From NCBI RefSeq assembly GCF_014851395.1, contig NW_024041150.1, positions 32,189,585 through 32,253,584 on the forward strand: DNA of 64,000 nucleotides. Reading direction: 5' to 3'. Numbering within the stretch: the first letter of the stretch is position 1; every line of letters starts with the position of its first letter. Shown here piece by piece: positions 36,895 through 47,376 of the stretch. Below the pieces are notes generated by a model. That model saw nothing but the letters and a program-made list of their open reading frames with translations, did no database searches and was not told the origin of the DNA. Position numbers and translations under genes: made by a program. Source of the DNA: Micropterus salmoides (taxonomy: Eukaryota > Chordata > Actinopteri > Centrarchiformes > Centrarchidae).

Positions 36895-37051
36895 TATACC
36901 TTTAAAGATATTTATCTTTACATTTTAGACACTGTATAAATGTGAACCAGAAGGACTTAACTGACATCAGTTTGCCTTAAATTCATATACATGAATTATT
37001 TTTGGGAGCAAAGGATCCCTCAAAAGACAGTTAAAGAGCTGTTCTTGGAAG

Positions 37052-37267
37052 TAGAGCTGAAACAGTTAGTTAATTAATCCATTAGTAAAGTCAGCAGAAA
37101 ATTACATTTCCTAGTTCCAGCTTTTCAGCTGTACTGATTAAGTGAAAATATTTGGGAGTGTTGGTCAAACAAAACAAGCTATTTGAAATGTCACCGTACC
37201 TTTCGGGGTAATTATGAGATAAATTCAGATTAGTTGGTAGTCAAAATAATTGTTCGTTGCAGATCTA
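37052..37267. mobile_element. TAGAGCTG MITE remnant
   Basis: Begins TAGAGCTGAAACAGTTAGTT and ends AATTGTTCGTTGCAGATCTA, a diverged inverted pair. The interior (TTTTCAGCTGTACTGATTAA, GTCAAACAAAACAAGCTATT) matches a widespread fish hAT-like MITE pattern with TTAGTTGTTGA-type ends. Flanking octamers CTTGGAAG and CTTAAAAT agree at five of eight positions, consistent with a decayed duplication. Confidence 0.5.
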
Positions 37268-37689
37268 CTTAAAATAAGTCTGTCGAAACATTGGATTGAT
37301 CAGGGATTTTTTCTATAAATAGCATGTACTTGTTGCTTTTACTGGTGATGAAATCTGATGTGAGCTCCACCGTCTCCCTGTGAACGACAAACACGCAGAT
37401 TAACATTACAGCTGGAGGGTGTGTATGAGTCAAAGGAGGAGATGAATTTTCTGCCCGCGACATATCACATTTATTCAGGCCTCAGGGGAACATTTAAAAG
37501 GGAACAAAAGATCAAGCAAGCTCTTTTTGTCCGCTTTCAGAAAGATGTTGGGTGTATCGCTCTGTGGTCAATTTATTAAAAGAAAAATGAAAAAAATCTA
37601 GTAACTACTCTCTGCTTCAATCTGGTCATCTATGCTGTTTTCATACAGATTTTACAGTTTGAAATTCAGTATGTCTCTTTCCAGCCAGT

Positions 37690-40600
37690 AAATCAGAATC
37701 AGCTTTATTGCCAGGTATGTGTACACATACGAGGAATTTGATTCTGGATTGTACATTGCTCACAATGTGTTTACTCATACAGAAATACAAAGTCACAACA
37801 ATAAAAATAAAATAAAATCAGACAGACTTAGTGTAGACAACAATATAGACACTGACAAATAGTGCAGTGAGCAGAGTGCAAAGGATGCAGGAGTATGTAC
37901 ATGTCGGAGGTGGATGTGATATACTGTTACATATATATGCATACATGTACACAGTGCGATGAAGCATAGTGCAAAGGATGCTGGAATAAATAAGTATTTT
38001 GTGAAGGAGTAATGACTTGAGGTAGGTGGATTTGGTATATAGTATTTACAATATGACAATATAACAGTATGAACAGCACTGAAATACAGAATTGGTGAAT
38101 GAATAATAAGTGCTAACCAGTAAACAGGTGGCTGATTAGAGGCAGAGTTACTGGGTTATTGCACAAGAATTTTTCCCGACACTGTGGGTCAAAAATCAGC
38201 TGTTCATCAGAGTGATGGCTTGTGGGAAGAAACTGTTCCTAAGTCTGTTGGTTTTGGCATACAGTGCTCTGTAGAGCCTACCAGAGGGGAGAAGCTGGAA
38301 CAGATTGTGTCCGGGGTGAGATGGATCTGCAGTGATGTTTCCTGCCCGTTTCCTGACTCTGGAAGTGTAGAAGTGGATCAGCAGGTCCTTAGGCAGGTTG
38401 AGGTTCCTGAGCTGGCGCAGGAAGTACATCTTCTACTGGGCCTTCTTGATGATGGTGTCCGTGTTGGGCTCCCACTTCAGGTCCTGGGATATAGTGGATC
38501 CCAGAAACCTGAAGGATTCCACAGCAGACACAGAGATGTTGATGATGGTATTGAACGCCGAGCTGAAGTCCACGAAAAGGATCCTTGCATATGTCCCTGG
38601 AGAGTTAAGGTGTTGCAGGATGTAATGCAGTCCCAAGTTGACTGCATCATCCACTGACCTGTTAGCCCTGTAGGCAAACTGCAAGGGGTCCAGCAAGGGG
38701 TCTGTAATGTCCTTCAGGTGGGCCAACGCCAGTCTTTCAAAGGAATCATGACTACAGATGTCAGGGCAACAGGCCTGTAGTCGTTTAGTCCAGAGATGAA
38801 GGGTTTTTGGGGGACCGGGATGGTTGTGGAGCATTTGAAGCAGGAGGGAACTTCACAAAGCTCCAGTGATCTGTTGAAGATCTGTTTGAAGATGGGGGCC
38901 TGCTGGTCTGCACAGATTTTTAAGCAGGATGGAGACACATCGTCTGGGCCAGGAGCCTTCCTGATCTTCTGCCTTTGGAAGAGGTGGCTCACGTCCTCTT
39001 CACACATCTTGAGTGCAGGTGAGGGGTCAGAGAGGGGGGGTTTCAGGGTGTCAGAGAGGGAAGGTGACTGTTTGAAGATGGTGTTGGAGTGGGGGAGGTG
39101 TGACTGTGGGCTTTTTAAACCTACACTAAAAGCCATTCAGCTTGTTGTTGCTGAGTACCAGCAGTGTTGGGGGATGGTCTCCTGTAGTTGGTGAGTATAC
39201 GCAGGCCTCTCCACACTGACGCAGGGTCGTTGGCTGCAAAGCTGTTATTTAGCTTTTCAGCGTTGGACCTCTTTACTGCTCTGACCACCTTAGTCAGAGT
39301 GTTCCTGGCCTGGTTGTACAAGAATCTGTTCCCACTTCTGAAGGCCTCCTCTTTGGTCTGACGAAGCTGCCTGAGTTTCGCTGTGAACCAGGGTTTTTTG
39401 TGACAGATACCAAAACTATGCACACAATACCATACTTTAAGCAATATCAACAGTTTGACAAACCCTTTTTTCATTTAACAAAAGAAACCAACTTTACAAT
39501 TCTCTATTAAATAGAGCATTACCTGAATGAAGTAGTCCAAAATCTGCAAAATGTTTATTTACAGTTTTTCTCAATTGCTTAAACACTATAACGAGGCTAT
39601 TCAACCACAACTCCATTTTTAAAAAAGCACACCCTTTTATCTAAACTCTACACACAAATCCCTTAATTTCTCATTTTCTACACCATGTGAGAAAACACTA
39701 ACATTAAATATTGTTCACTCAAGTCAGCACAGGTTGAGCTCAGTTAGCACACAGCTACCCAGCAGGAAAGACAACAAGTCATAATTGATAACACACCAAT
39801 CAGAAGCTTCAATAGTCCTGAATGGAGGGCAGGTTGGCACCGATGATCTTTTTTGCAGTCCTGACTGTCCGTTGTATTCTGCTCCTGTCCTTTATGGTGG
39901 CAGATCCAACCAAATTCAGGTTTTTGGTTGTTGTATGTGCGGAAGGTTTTGGTCGGCACACACATGTCCTCACAAAAACTGATGTAAGATGTCACAGTGT
40001 CAGTTAGTTCGTTCAGGTCAGTGGCTGCAGCCTCAATAACACTCCTGTCAGTGCAGTCAAAGCAGGCCTGTAACTCCAGCTTTGACTCATTGGTCCATCT
40101 TTTCACACTCTTTACAACAGGTTTAGCAGATTTCAGTTTTTGCCAGTATGTTGGGATAAGATGAACCAGACAGTGATCAGAGTCCCAAGGCTGCACGGGG
40201 AACAGAGCAGTGGGCGTCATTTAATGTAGTGTAGCAGTGGTCCAGTGTGTTAGTGTTCCTGGTGGGAACTGTACTTTGGGAGTTCATGGCCGAGGTTTCC
40301 TCTGTTGAAGTCCCCAAGAACAATGAGCATAGAGTCTGGATGTTTTTTCTCCACGTTAGTTATCTGGTCGGCCAGCTGTAGTAAAGCCTCACTAACACAG
40401 GCCTGAGGTGGAATGTAAACAGAGACCAGGACAAACGAGGAAAACTTCTGCGGTGAATAAAAAGGTTTACAGTTTATAAATAATGTCTCTAAGTGAAGGC
40501 TGCATGATTTTTCCAACACTGTGACATCTGTGCACCAACCTTCGTTTATATAGAAACAGAGTCCTCCTCCCTTGTTTTTCCCGTGAGCTCCCTTTCGCGA

Positions 40601-40960
40601 TCCGTGCAGATGAGATAAAATCCCGGTAGGTGAAGTACACTGTCAAGGATGCGCTCGGAGAGCCAGGATTCGGTGAAACAGAGGGTGGCAGATCTGCGGT
40701 CCGAGTTTGTACTGTTAAGGAGAAGCAGTTTGTCCATTTTGTTGGCTAGAGAGTGGACATTCGGCAGGTGAATTGAAGGGAGCGCAGTGCGAAAACCCTG
40801 CCGTCTCAGTTTAACCAGCAAATGTTTAATGGTGCTGAACTCAGCGTCTGAAATGTAAATGCTGCAGTCTGCTGGAGTACATGTACATACCAGAGCTGTA
40901 GGTAGATGGCAGATTAGATCAATACCAATACCCCCACCCCCCCCCCCCCATCCTCCCATT
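37690..40960 (-). mobile_element. LINE, endonuclease and RT parts, interrupted
   Basis: A 3.3-kb minus-strand non-LTR retrotransposon. From 40960 downward: apurinic-type endonuclease (CFTESWLSERILDS, VSVYIPPQA, LIVLGDFNRGNLGHELPKY, DSDHCLVHL; 40880-40120); linker RRVKRSN-like region (39360-39190); reverse transcriptase (KAPGPDDVSPSCLKIC, GLNDYRPVALTSVVM, LLDPLQFAYRANRSVDDAV, ARILFVDFSSAFNTI; 39000-38560). An in-frame deletion then joins FNTI to VESFRFLGSTISQDLKWE, removing the YADD core. The C-terminus (NFFLRQL-type, 38429-38196) follows a TAG stop, then a 3' UTR ends in GGCAATAAAGCTGATTCTGA at about 37690. Frameshifts and a 0.5-kb insertion make it dead. CR1/Rex1-like by wording of motifs, but the clade is not proven. 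Confidence 0.88.
39394..39918 (-). mobile_element. Patchwork insertion in the LINE frame
   Basis: The LINE frame reads TYNNQKP up to 39919 and continues PWFTAKLRQLRQ below 39393; the 0.5 kb between is foreign. It has two parts. Bases 39816-39918 encode, on the minus strand, IQRTVRTAKKIIGANLPSIQ, the C-terminal piece of another LINE copy. Bases 39394-39815 are the inverted copy of 44048-44469. GGTTTTTTG (39392-39400) and GGTTTTTGG (39919-39927) border it, resembling a short target duplication. It lacks a poly(A) or terminal repeats of its own. Confidence 0.75.
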
Positions 40961-41022
40961 TCCTCCCATTTCCTCCCATTTCCTCATCTAGTGCTCCATT
41001 TCCTAACTACTCATCGACCTAG

Positions 41023-41059
<37 letters not shown>

Positions 41060-41151
41060 TGTGCCGTCATTTGTGTGTACGTGTGTTTTGTTGTGCATGT
41101 TTGTGTTTGTATCAGTACCATTTGTGTGTATCTAGAGGATTGTAAGTGTGC

Positions 41152-41190
<39 letters not shown>
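40926..41190. repeat. Poly(C), TCCTCCCATT minisatellite and two (GT)n tracts
   Basis: Poly(C) near 40936-40949, three CCCATTTCCT-type units to about 40985, (GT)n at 41024-41056 and again at about 41150-41189. GT-rich sequence continues loosely to about 41700 and includes a (GA)n run near 41303-41323. All short frames in this stretch are by-products. Confidence 0.85.
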
Positions 41191-42009
41191 CCCCCTGGGA
41201 AGAATCCATGGTGTCTTTAGCAGATCTGTCTAACTGATGGACAGCCCTCTGAGGCTGCTACAGAAACACATTAGCTCAGATTAGATCACATGACCAGAGA
41301 GGGAGAGAAAGAGAGAGAGAGAGAATTTGTCATTTTTACTGCTTGTTTTAATATCAATGCTTGTGTGTATTTATATATACACACAGACACACGCACTGTA
41401 AGACTTGCATGTGTGTGGCAGAAAGAGATCAAAGAGAAGCACACAGGGGACGTGACATTTGTCACATCAGTGTGTGTACATATTTTGAATCCGTGCGTGT
41501 TCTTATGTTTGTCCTTCAATGCATACTGAAGTGTGTGCTATGTGTGTGTACATGCATGTGCGGGAGTCTTTTTCATTGATGACCTGTACAACTTGGAAAT
41601 ATTATGCTGCATGTGTGTTTGCGTATGCAAATATGTTCTAGTGCTGGTGTGTGTCTGTATGTATGTGTTTGTCAGGAGGTGTCAACATCTGGTGTGTATA
41701 TTTCTGTTCAGCATCAGTGTTTGCATATCTTGATTGAAGATCGTGGTCTTTCAATTTGAGAACGTGATTTATTGATTTCACATTCAGATTTTGTGACGCT
41801 GCCTCACAATTAAAAAAACTCTGCTTGCGCTTGGATTTGCTTTACTTCTGCTCAAACCGTGTGCTCAGACTCCGATATATTGATGTTTGCACAAACATCC
41901 TGCCTCAAGCTTCAGCCCTTCTCCTCGCGCTCAGATTATTTCTGTTCAAATTTCTGCTCTTGTCTTGGATTTTTGGTGCAATAACCCTGTCAAAATCCCT
42001 AACCAATAG
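41191..42009. other. GT-rich, no supported gene
   Basis: TGTGTG-rich sequence decays after 41700 into ordinary DNA. A 97-residue frame at 41825-42118 runs into the LINE 3' UTR below and has no known motif. Confidence 0.5.
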
Positions 42010-42130
42010 ATTGCCAAGTGTAAGGCAAGTTTATTGTATAGCACATTTCAACAAGGTAATTCAAAGTGCTTTACACAGAAAATATAAAAAAGTTTTAAAA
42101 GAGTTAAATAGAAAATAAAAACAGGCAGGT
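42010..42130 (-). mobile_element. LINE 3' UTR fragment
   Basis: GGCAAGTTTATTGTATAGCA, ATTTCAACAAGG and AATTCAAAGTGCTTTACA match the 3' UTR at 11085-11160 on the same strand. No coding part remains. Confidence 0.7.
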
Positions 42131-43403
42131 CTCTCACCTTTGGTTATTTTACTCCTTTGATTCCCCATCTCCCACACTATCCTTTTATTAATTTATTTTT
42201 TTAACACTTGGGGACTCTGACCGTTATTTCTTAGATACAGTCATCACTGTAGATCCAGATTGTCCACACTACAAACTCTGGTAAAAGTGGTTGACAGTGG
42301 GACCCTGTCAACAAGTTACTTAGGGACTCCTAAGCTAAGGTTGTAGTGTTGACCAATGAAACAATCCCTGCCTTGCGTTCCCTTTACTTCATGGAGTGTC
42401 CCCTAAGGGAGCGCAAATCTAAGCACAAGCAGGGGCTGTTTGAGTGTAGGGGTAGTGTAAAGCTTTACAAAATCTGAACATGAAATCAATAAGCCATGCT
42501 TTCAAACTCAATAACCACTCTCTTGTATAAACAGGAAAATAATGTGTGTGTGTCTGTGTGTGTGTGTGATTTATTGTGCACATTCATGTGTATTTTGAGC
42601 ATGTGTATAATTTTCAGGACTGCGTTCGCTGCATCATGTCTGTGTGGACATGTTGGTATGTGTGTTTCTCTTGGCATGTATGTCATTTTCTGTGTGTGTG
42701 TGTGTGTGTGTGTGTGAGATGCATCACACCCAGACAGATTGTCCCCAGACGGAGCTGCATTGTACAACGCGTCACGCTTGTTGTCAGCACAACCGGTACT
42801 GGTAACCATGACAGCCGCAGTCGTTAGGGAGCCACTGCAACGAATGATGACCCTCGGGACAGGAAACACTGTCACATCTCACATTCAGACAGTATTCATC
42901 TGGAGTTTTATCTCTCTCATTCCCTCTCATTAGTATCTCTCATCTCATCTTATTTTTCTTCTGTCTTTTTCCTTTTTCACTCGCTCTACATCAGTGCTGA
43001 GTTCAGATTTAAGGCAGTGGTTTGGTTTCTCTTGTGCGGGAAAATATGGTGTCCACTGATTAGGCAACAGATTAGAAACAGATTAGGCAACACTTGCATT
43101 GACTTGATTTCACTGAATTTCTCAACCTTAATATGTTTCTGTAAAAGTCTGTTTTAAGCTTAACATCATAATACAAGTCACTCACAAGTCACTCTGCCGA
43201 ACAACTATATAATTCATAGCTGTAGCCTCTTTCACACTGAAGCAGCATTTATGTTGCAGAAACGATCAGTCAGGACAAGAGCTGAGTAGCAAACCTCAAT
43301 AATATTTATGACTAAAATGTTTCCTAAGCAAGTACTGAAAGCCGAAGGCTTGCTGAGATTCATTTCCTTCTTTACTTACTTTGATCAGAGAGCTTCTGTT
43401 TTA
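42131..43403. other. No supported gene; (TG)n tracts
   Basis: (TG)n runs near 42543-42569 and 42691-42717. The rest is unremarkable. Confidence 0.5.
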
Positions 43404-44301
43404 CAGTTTTTCTCGATTGCTGAAATACATTTCTTGAAATTATGCCTCTTTTTCTCAAAATTCTAAACACAAATCCACAACTTCTCACCCAATTCCACAA
43501 ACATCCTATTTGTCAAAATGAAGCTCTCCACTCAAAACCATTCAATCTTGCTGAAAAACCAAACTTTGCCCTCAGACATGACACACAAGCCCTCAAAAAC
43601 ACACACACAGACTTACACACTTGTGAGATAAATTCAAAACAATACTACGAAAACTGGTTATTAGTAATATTGCTTGTGGTTCTCCCCCTCAGAAACATTT
43701 TCACATGACGAATACAACAAAAGAAATAAATGTAAACATTTGCAAATTTTTCACCCCTTAGTGTGCTGTACAGTACAACACACCAAACAACATATTATTC
43801 TGCCCCAGCGTCCTGTCTTTGGTCTGGGACAGGCCAAAGATTCTTGTTCTCTACCTCCTCCTCCTCCCCCTACTCCTCATCTTCCTCCTATCCCAACTCC
43901 TATTGTTCCTCTTCCTTCATCTCTTACTCCTCTCCATACTGCTCTTCCTCTTCCTCCGCCTCTCTGGTGTCCTCTACCTCTTCCTTCAGATTTCTCTGGC
44001 TCCATTGTTCCAAGACTGAATGAACTGACTCCGGCCCTTTTATCTATCTATTGAAGCTTCTGATTGGTGTGTTATCAATTATGACTTGTTGTCTTTCCTG
44101 CTGGGTAGCTGTGTGCTAACTGAGCTCAACCTGTGCTGACTTGAGTGAACAATATTTAATGTTAGTGTTTTCTCACATGGTGTAGAAAATGAGAAATTAA
44201 GGGATTTGTGTGTAGAGTTTAGATAAAAGGGTGTGCTTTTTTAAAAATGGAGTTGTGGTTGAATAGCCTCGTTATAGTGTTTAAGCAATTGAGAAAAACT
44301 G
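43404..44301 (-). mobile_element. IS630/Tc1-like non-autonomous element
   Basis: 898 bp with inverted ends CAGTTTTTCTCRATTGCT (left 43404, right end 44301) and TA on each side (43402-43403, 44302-44303). On the minus strand, an ATG at 44005 starts a Gly/Arg-rich N-terminus (MEPEKSEGRGRGHQRGGGRG) that stops at 43877. Glycine/arginine-rich N-termini are known to me from a group of fish IS630-like transposases. The catalytic part is absent. The right 254 bases plus 168 bases of outside flank are present as an inverted copy at 39394-39815. Confidence 0.7.
43877..44005 (-). pseudogene. Gly/Arg-rich transposase N-terminus
   Basis: A 42-residue frame, rich in GRGRG repeats, ending at a TGA; readable sequence continues GVGGGGGGREQESLACPRPK beyond the stop. 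The polypyrimidine look of the plus strand here is this coding bias seen from the other side. No DDE residues remain, so it is a remnant. Confidence 0.5.
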
Positions 44302-44469
44302 TAAATAAACATTTTGCAGATTTTGGACTACTTCATTCAGGTAATGCTCTATTTAATAGAGAATTGTAAAGTTGGTTTCTTTTGTTAAATGAAAAAAGGG
44401 TTTGTCAAACTGTTGATATTGCTTAAAGTATGGTATTGTGTGCATAGTTTTGGTATCTGTCACAAAAAA
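44048..44469 (+). repeat. 422-bp inverted repeat, right arm
   Basis: By eye this is identical, in reverse complement, to 39394-39815. It begins CTATTGAAGCTTCTGATTGG and ends TTTTGGTATCTGTCACAAAA. The first 254 bases are the outer part of the TA-flanked element; the last 168 lie outside its terminus. The two arms are 4.2 kb apart. Confidence 0.9.
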
Positions 44470-45029
44470 TTAGGTATCATATTGCCACTTCTATTGAAAA
44501 GAACTTGTAGATGGTAAGTTGTAAGTTTACAGATTGCACACAGGCAACGGGATTTTTGTCACATTTAGGTTAATGACTGGGTATTTGAAACATTTGAGTG
44601 TAAACTCCCTACTCACAAGTTATCCACATTTATTTTAAAAGCCATTTTTATTCAGGAAGTCATCACATCAACTTTATCCCTTTTTCCAACGTAAATGTTT
44701 GATCGCACGTCTTTTGGATTTAACTTCCTATTAAAACACCTTGTGATTGAAAAATAAGTTTACAAAACTCTAAAATGCAAGTCTGTCTTCTCATTAAAAC
44801 AAGTCCTCCAAGTTGAACACCAAAGTGCTTTGTTTGTAGCTGCCCTCTATAACGACACTTTGTTTGTGTCTTGGTTAAATTTATAGCCACGGAGTTGAGG
44901 CTGGGCAATGATCGTGGTCACAGATGAAAGAAACGTTGATTGTAGGTAGGAAGCAGCGGTGTCCTGTGTTAGTCAGAGTTTGTATTCAGCATTTGAAGAT
45001 CTTAAGCAAGAAAACGGCATAATTCGTTA
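44470..45029. other. No recognisable feature
   Basis: AT-rich sequence with no frame, terminal repeat or tandem array that I can support. Confidence 0.5.
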
Positions 45030-45907
45030 TTGAATAACCCAGGATATGATCATGGTGTCTTGGGATTTATTAGCCTAAATGTTTCAGGGAAATTGAAATG
45101 ATGTAACTCAAATCAAAGCTGACACAGAGTTTTTCGCTTTCCATTATTTCCTGTCCTTTATTTGCAAGTCACATCACTCGTCACTGATTGATCACTGCGT
45201 TCCATCATATCAATCCAACGCATTGTTTTAGCGCAACAATGCTTTGCTCACTTCATTAGATACTTTGGTGCAGTTTAGTGACTTGTCGGACTCCTTACGT
45301 GTACTATGTTTTAAAGTCGTCTATTTGGACTAAACACCGGAATGACCAGCCTCACTTGTGACTGAATGTATAAATGTAAAACATGTTTCTTGCTGCCAGA
45401 CTCTCCGACTCTCTCTGACTTTAATTGTCTCCATAATAAAATAAAGAAAACTCTTTCTAATAAATAAATAAAGTAGTGTGTGTGGCTTTTGTTGTTCAGA
45501 CCTAGAATGAACACAGATTTTAACTAGACAGTGAATCATAAAACACCTCAAATATAAGACTTTGCAGCGATACACTTGAGTTTAATATTATCTGTCCTGA
45601 TGTATCAGGTTAGTCCAATCAGCTGCAACGTCCAATCAATAAAACGGCTACCCAATAAGGGGGCGTGTCGGCCAGTAAAAGACTTCCGCGAAGGATGCAC
45701 TGGTGTATCCTCGCTCATAGCTCCTCAGAGATCGATTCTCGATTCTTGATTCTCAATTCTCGCTCCTCGATCCTCAATCCTCGCTCCTCGGAGCGCAAAT
45801 AAGAGCTTTGGGACGGCCTGCAAGATGGCGGAGCAGAACAGCTTCCGGTTCAAGCGAGCATCGAGGAGCGTGGAGCGAGGAAATGAAGAGACTTGAGAAG
45901 CACCCTA
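45030..45907 (+). repeat. Promoter-like 1-kb repeat, copy 2
   Basis: Same order of anchors as 19427-20406, with small insertions and deletions. This copy has an expanded TCCTCG/ATTCTCG block at 45721-45790 and a cleaner CAAGATGGCGGAGC at 45820-45833, a good YY1-like site with the ATG embedded. The frame from it reads MAEQNSFRFKRASRSVERGN, close to copy 1. CCCAATAAGGGGGCGTGTC supplies a CCAAT-like motif and GC box. Confidence 0.6.
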
Positions 45908-46130
45908 TGTGAGTCTCCTCGTTCTTTTTGTCTTTAAAATCCTTATCCACTACCACCCACCTCCAACTCTCACATACTATTTTCCTCTCACATTTTAGTT
46001 TAGATGAGTTTAATGAATCTTTATTAGCTTGACAACACTAATATTTTCTACTCATTTCCTTACCTTCCTCCATCTGGTTCTTATTATCAATTCTCTCTCT
46101 CCATTTCACTCTGCTTAACAAGAAGAAGAA

Positions 46131-46370
46131 GATGAAGAAGAAGATATACTTTATTTAATACCCAGAGGAGAAACTCAATGTTTTCACTCTGTTATTATGT
46201 TAGTATACACACAGGTCTGAAAGACACACACATGCTCATGCACACACGACACCATAGCAACACACGGAGAGATGTCAGAGTGAGGGGGCTGCCAGTCAGT
46301 ACGGCACCCCGAGCAGTTGGGGGTTCAAGAACTTGCTCAAGGCCTCCTTCGGCAGTGCCCAGGAGGTGAA
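46131..46370. repeat. Interspersed repeat after (GAA)n
   Basis: An (AAGAAG)n patch at 46121-46142 leads into ATATACTTTATTTAATACCC, GAGGAGAAACTCAATG and, at the other end, CACCCCGAGCAGTTGGGGGT, TTGCTCAAGGCC and GGCAGTGCCCAGGAGGTGAA. The order resembles a common fish LINE/SINE 3' region read in reverse. Class uncertain. Confidence 0.5.
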
Positions 46371-47368
46371 CAAAGCTTTGATTACACTTGCTACATAAAC
46401 CGCTACTATTTGTTTCTTAAACTGTTTGTATAACTGGCCATTTCTCAGAAGTTGAAGTAAATTAATTCAGCGACTGAACAGTTAAATGACTCACTGACTC
46501 AGTGTCTCTTCTTCAAGTGGCAGTCAGACGTTTATCTAGCAGTTTCTTCTTCACCCATGAATATTTAGACCTTTTTTTTCTCTCATGTCAAAGACATGCG
46601 TATATATTCACAGCTTTAGCCAGGAACGGCTCTTATTAAGGACTGTTTTTCACATTGGAGGAGGAAGTGAATCTCATCCATCTGCCTCATTTTCTGTCTG
46701 TGTGTCTCTCATTCCTCTTTGTGCGTTTTTTAATCTCCTTTCTCACGCGCTGCCTACAGTTTCTCATTTTCATTTACAAAATGCTGTCATGTATTTGGGA
46801 ACCATACCTCATTTATTTTCTCTATAATTTCAAACATACACGCTTTGAAAGTCATTATTTTGTCAAGCAGTGACTTCAATTAGTTTATTCCATTTCCATT
46901 ATTTTATGCTGTCAGTCATTCCACATTTATATAATTTTAAGAAGAAGAAAATGTTCCGTCTTGGCAGGGTAATTTTATGTTTACATTTTGACAACTGTGG
47001 TTAGACAGGACCTTAGATAGACTGTAAAAGGACAGCTGACTCAGTACATCTGTCCTCTGTCCCTCTTTTATCCTTACTCTCCTTCTTTCAGCTTCTCCTA
47101 TTCACTCTGTGGCTTTTTTACAATTACAATTTGATGTTTTTTATCATTTACCTGCCAGCAGTCTGTAATGAGTTCCACAGGGCTAATAGCTACTTAACGG
47201 ACAGAGAAGACCACATCACTTTATTTTTGTAGGAATGACAGAAAGCGAGACAGAGATGTGATTTCAAACCCCACTTCATTAAATATTACAAAAGCTGATA
47301 CGGATCAAGGTATGAAAAACAACACGGTCTAGAAAATCCATCATGCAGCCTGAAACAGACTTTTCACA
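46371..47368. other. No recognisable feature
   Basis: AT-rich; overlapping frames at 46585-46873 are hydrophobic but show no known protein pattern. Confidence 0.45.
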
Positions 47369-47376
47369 CTCTCATG

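Noticed and set aside
38184..38657. 157-residue plus-strand frame
   Set aside because: Antisense to LINE reverse-transcriptase C-terminal sequence, which carries the recognisable motifs.
43674..44054. 126-residue plus-strand proline-rich frame
   Set aside because: It is antisense to the Gly/Arg-rich transposase N-terminus on the minus strand.
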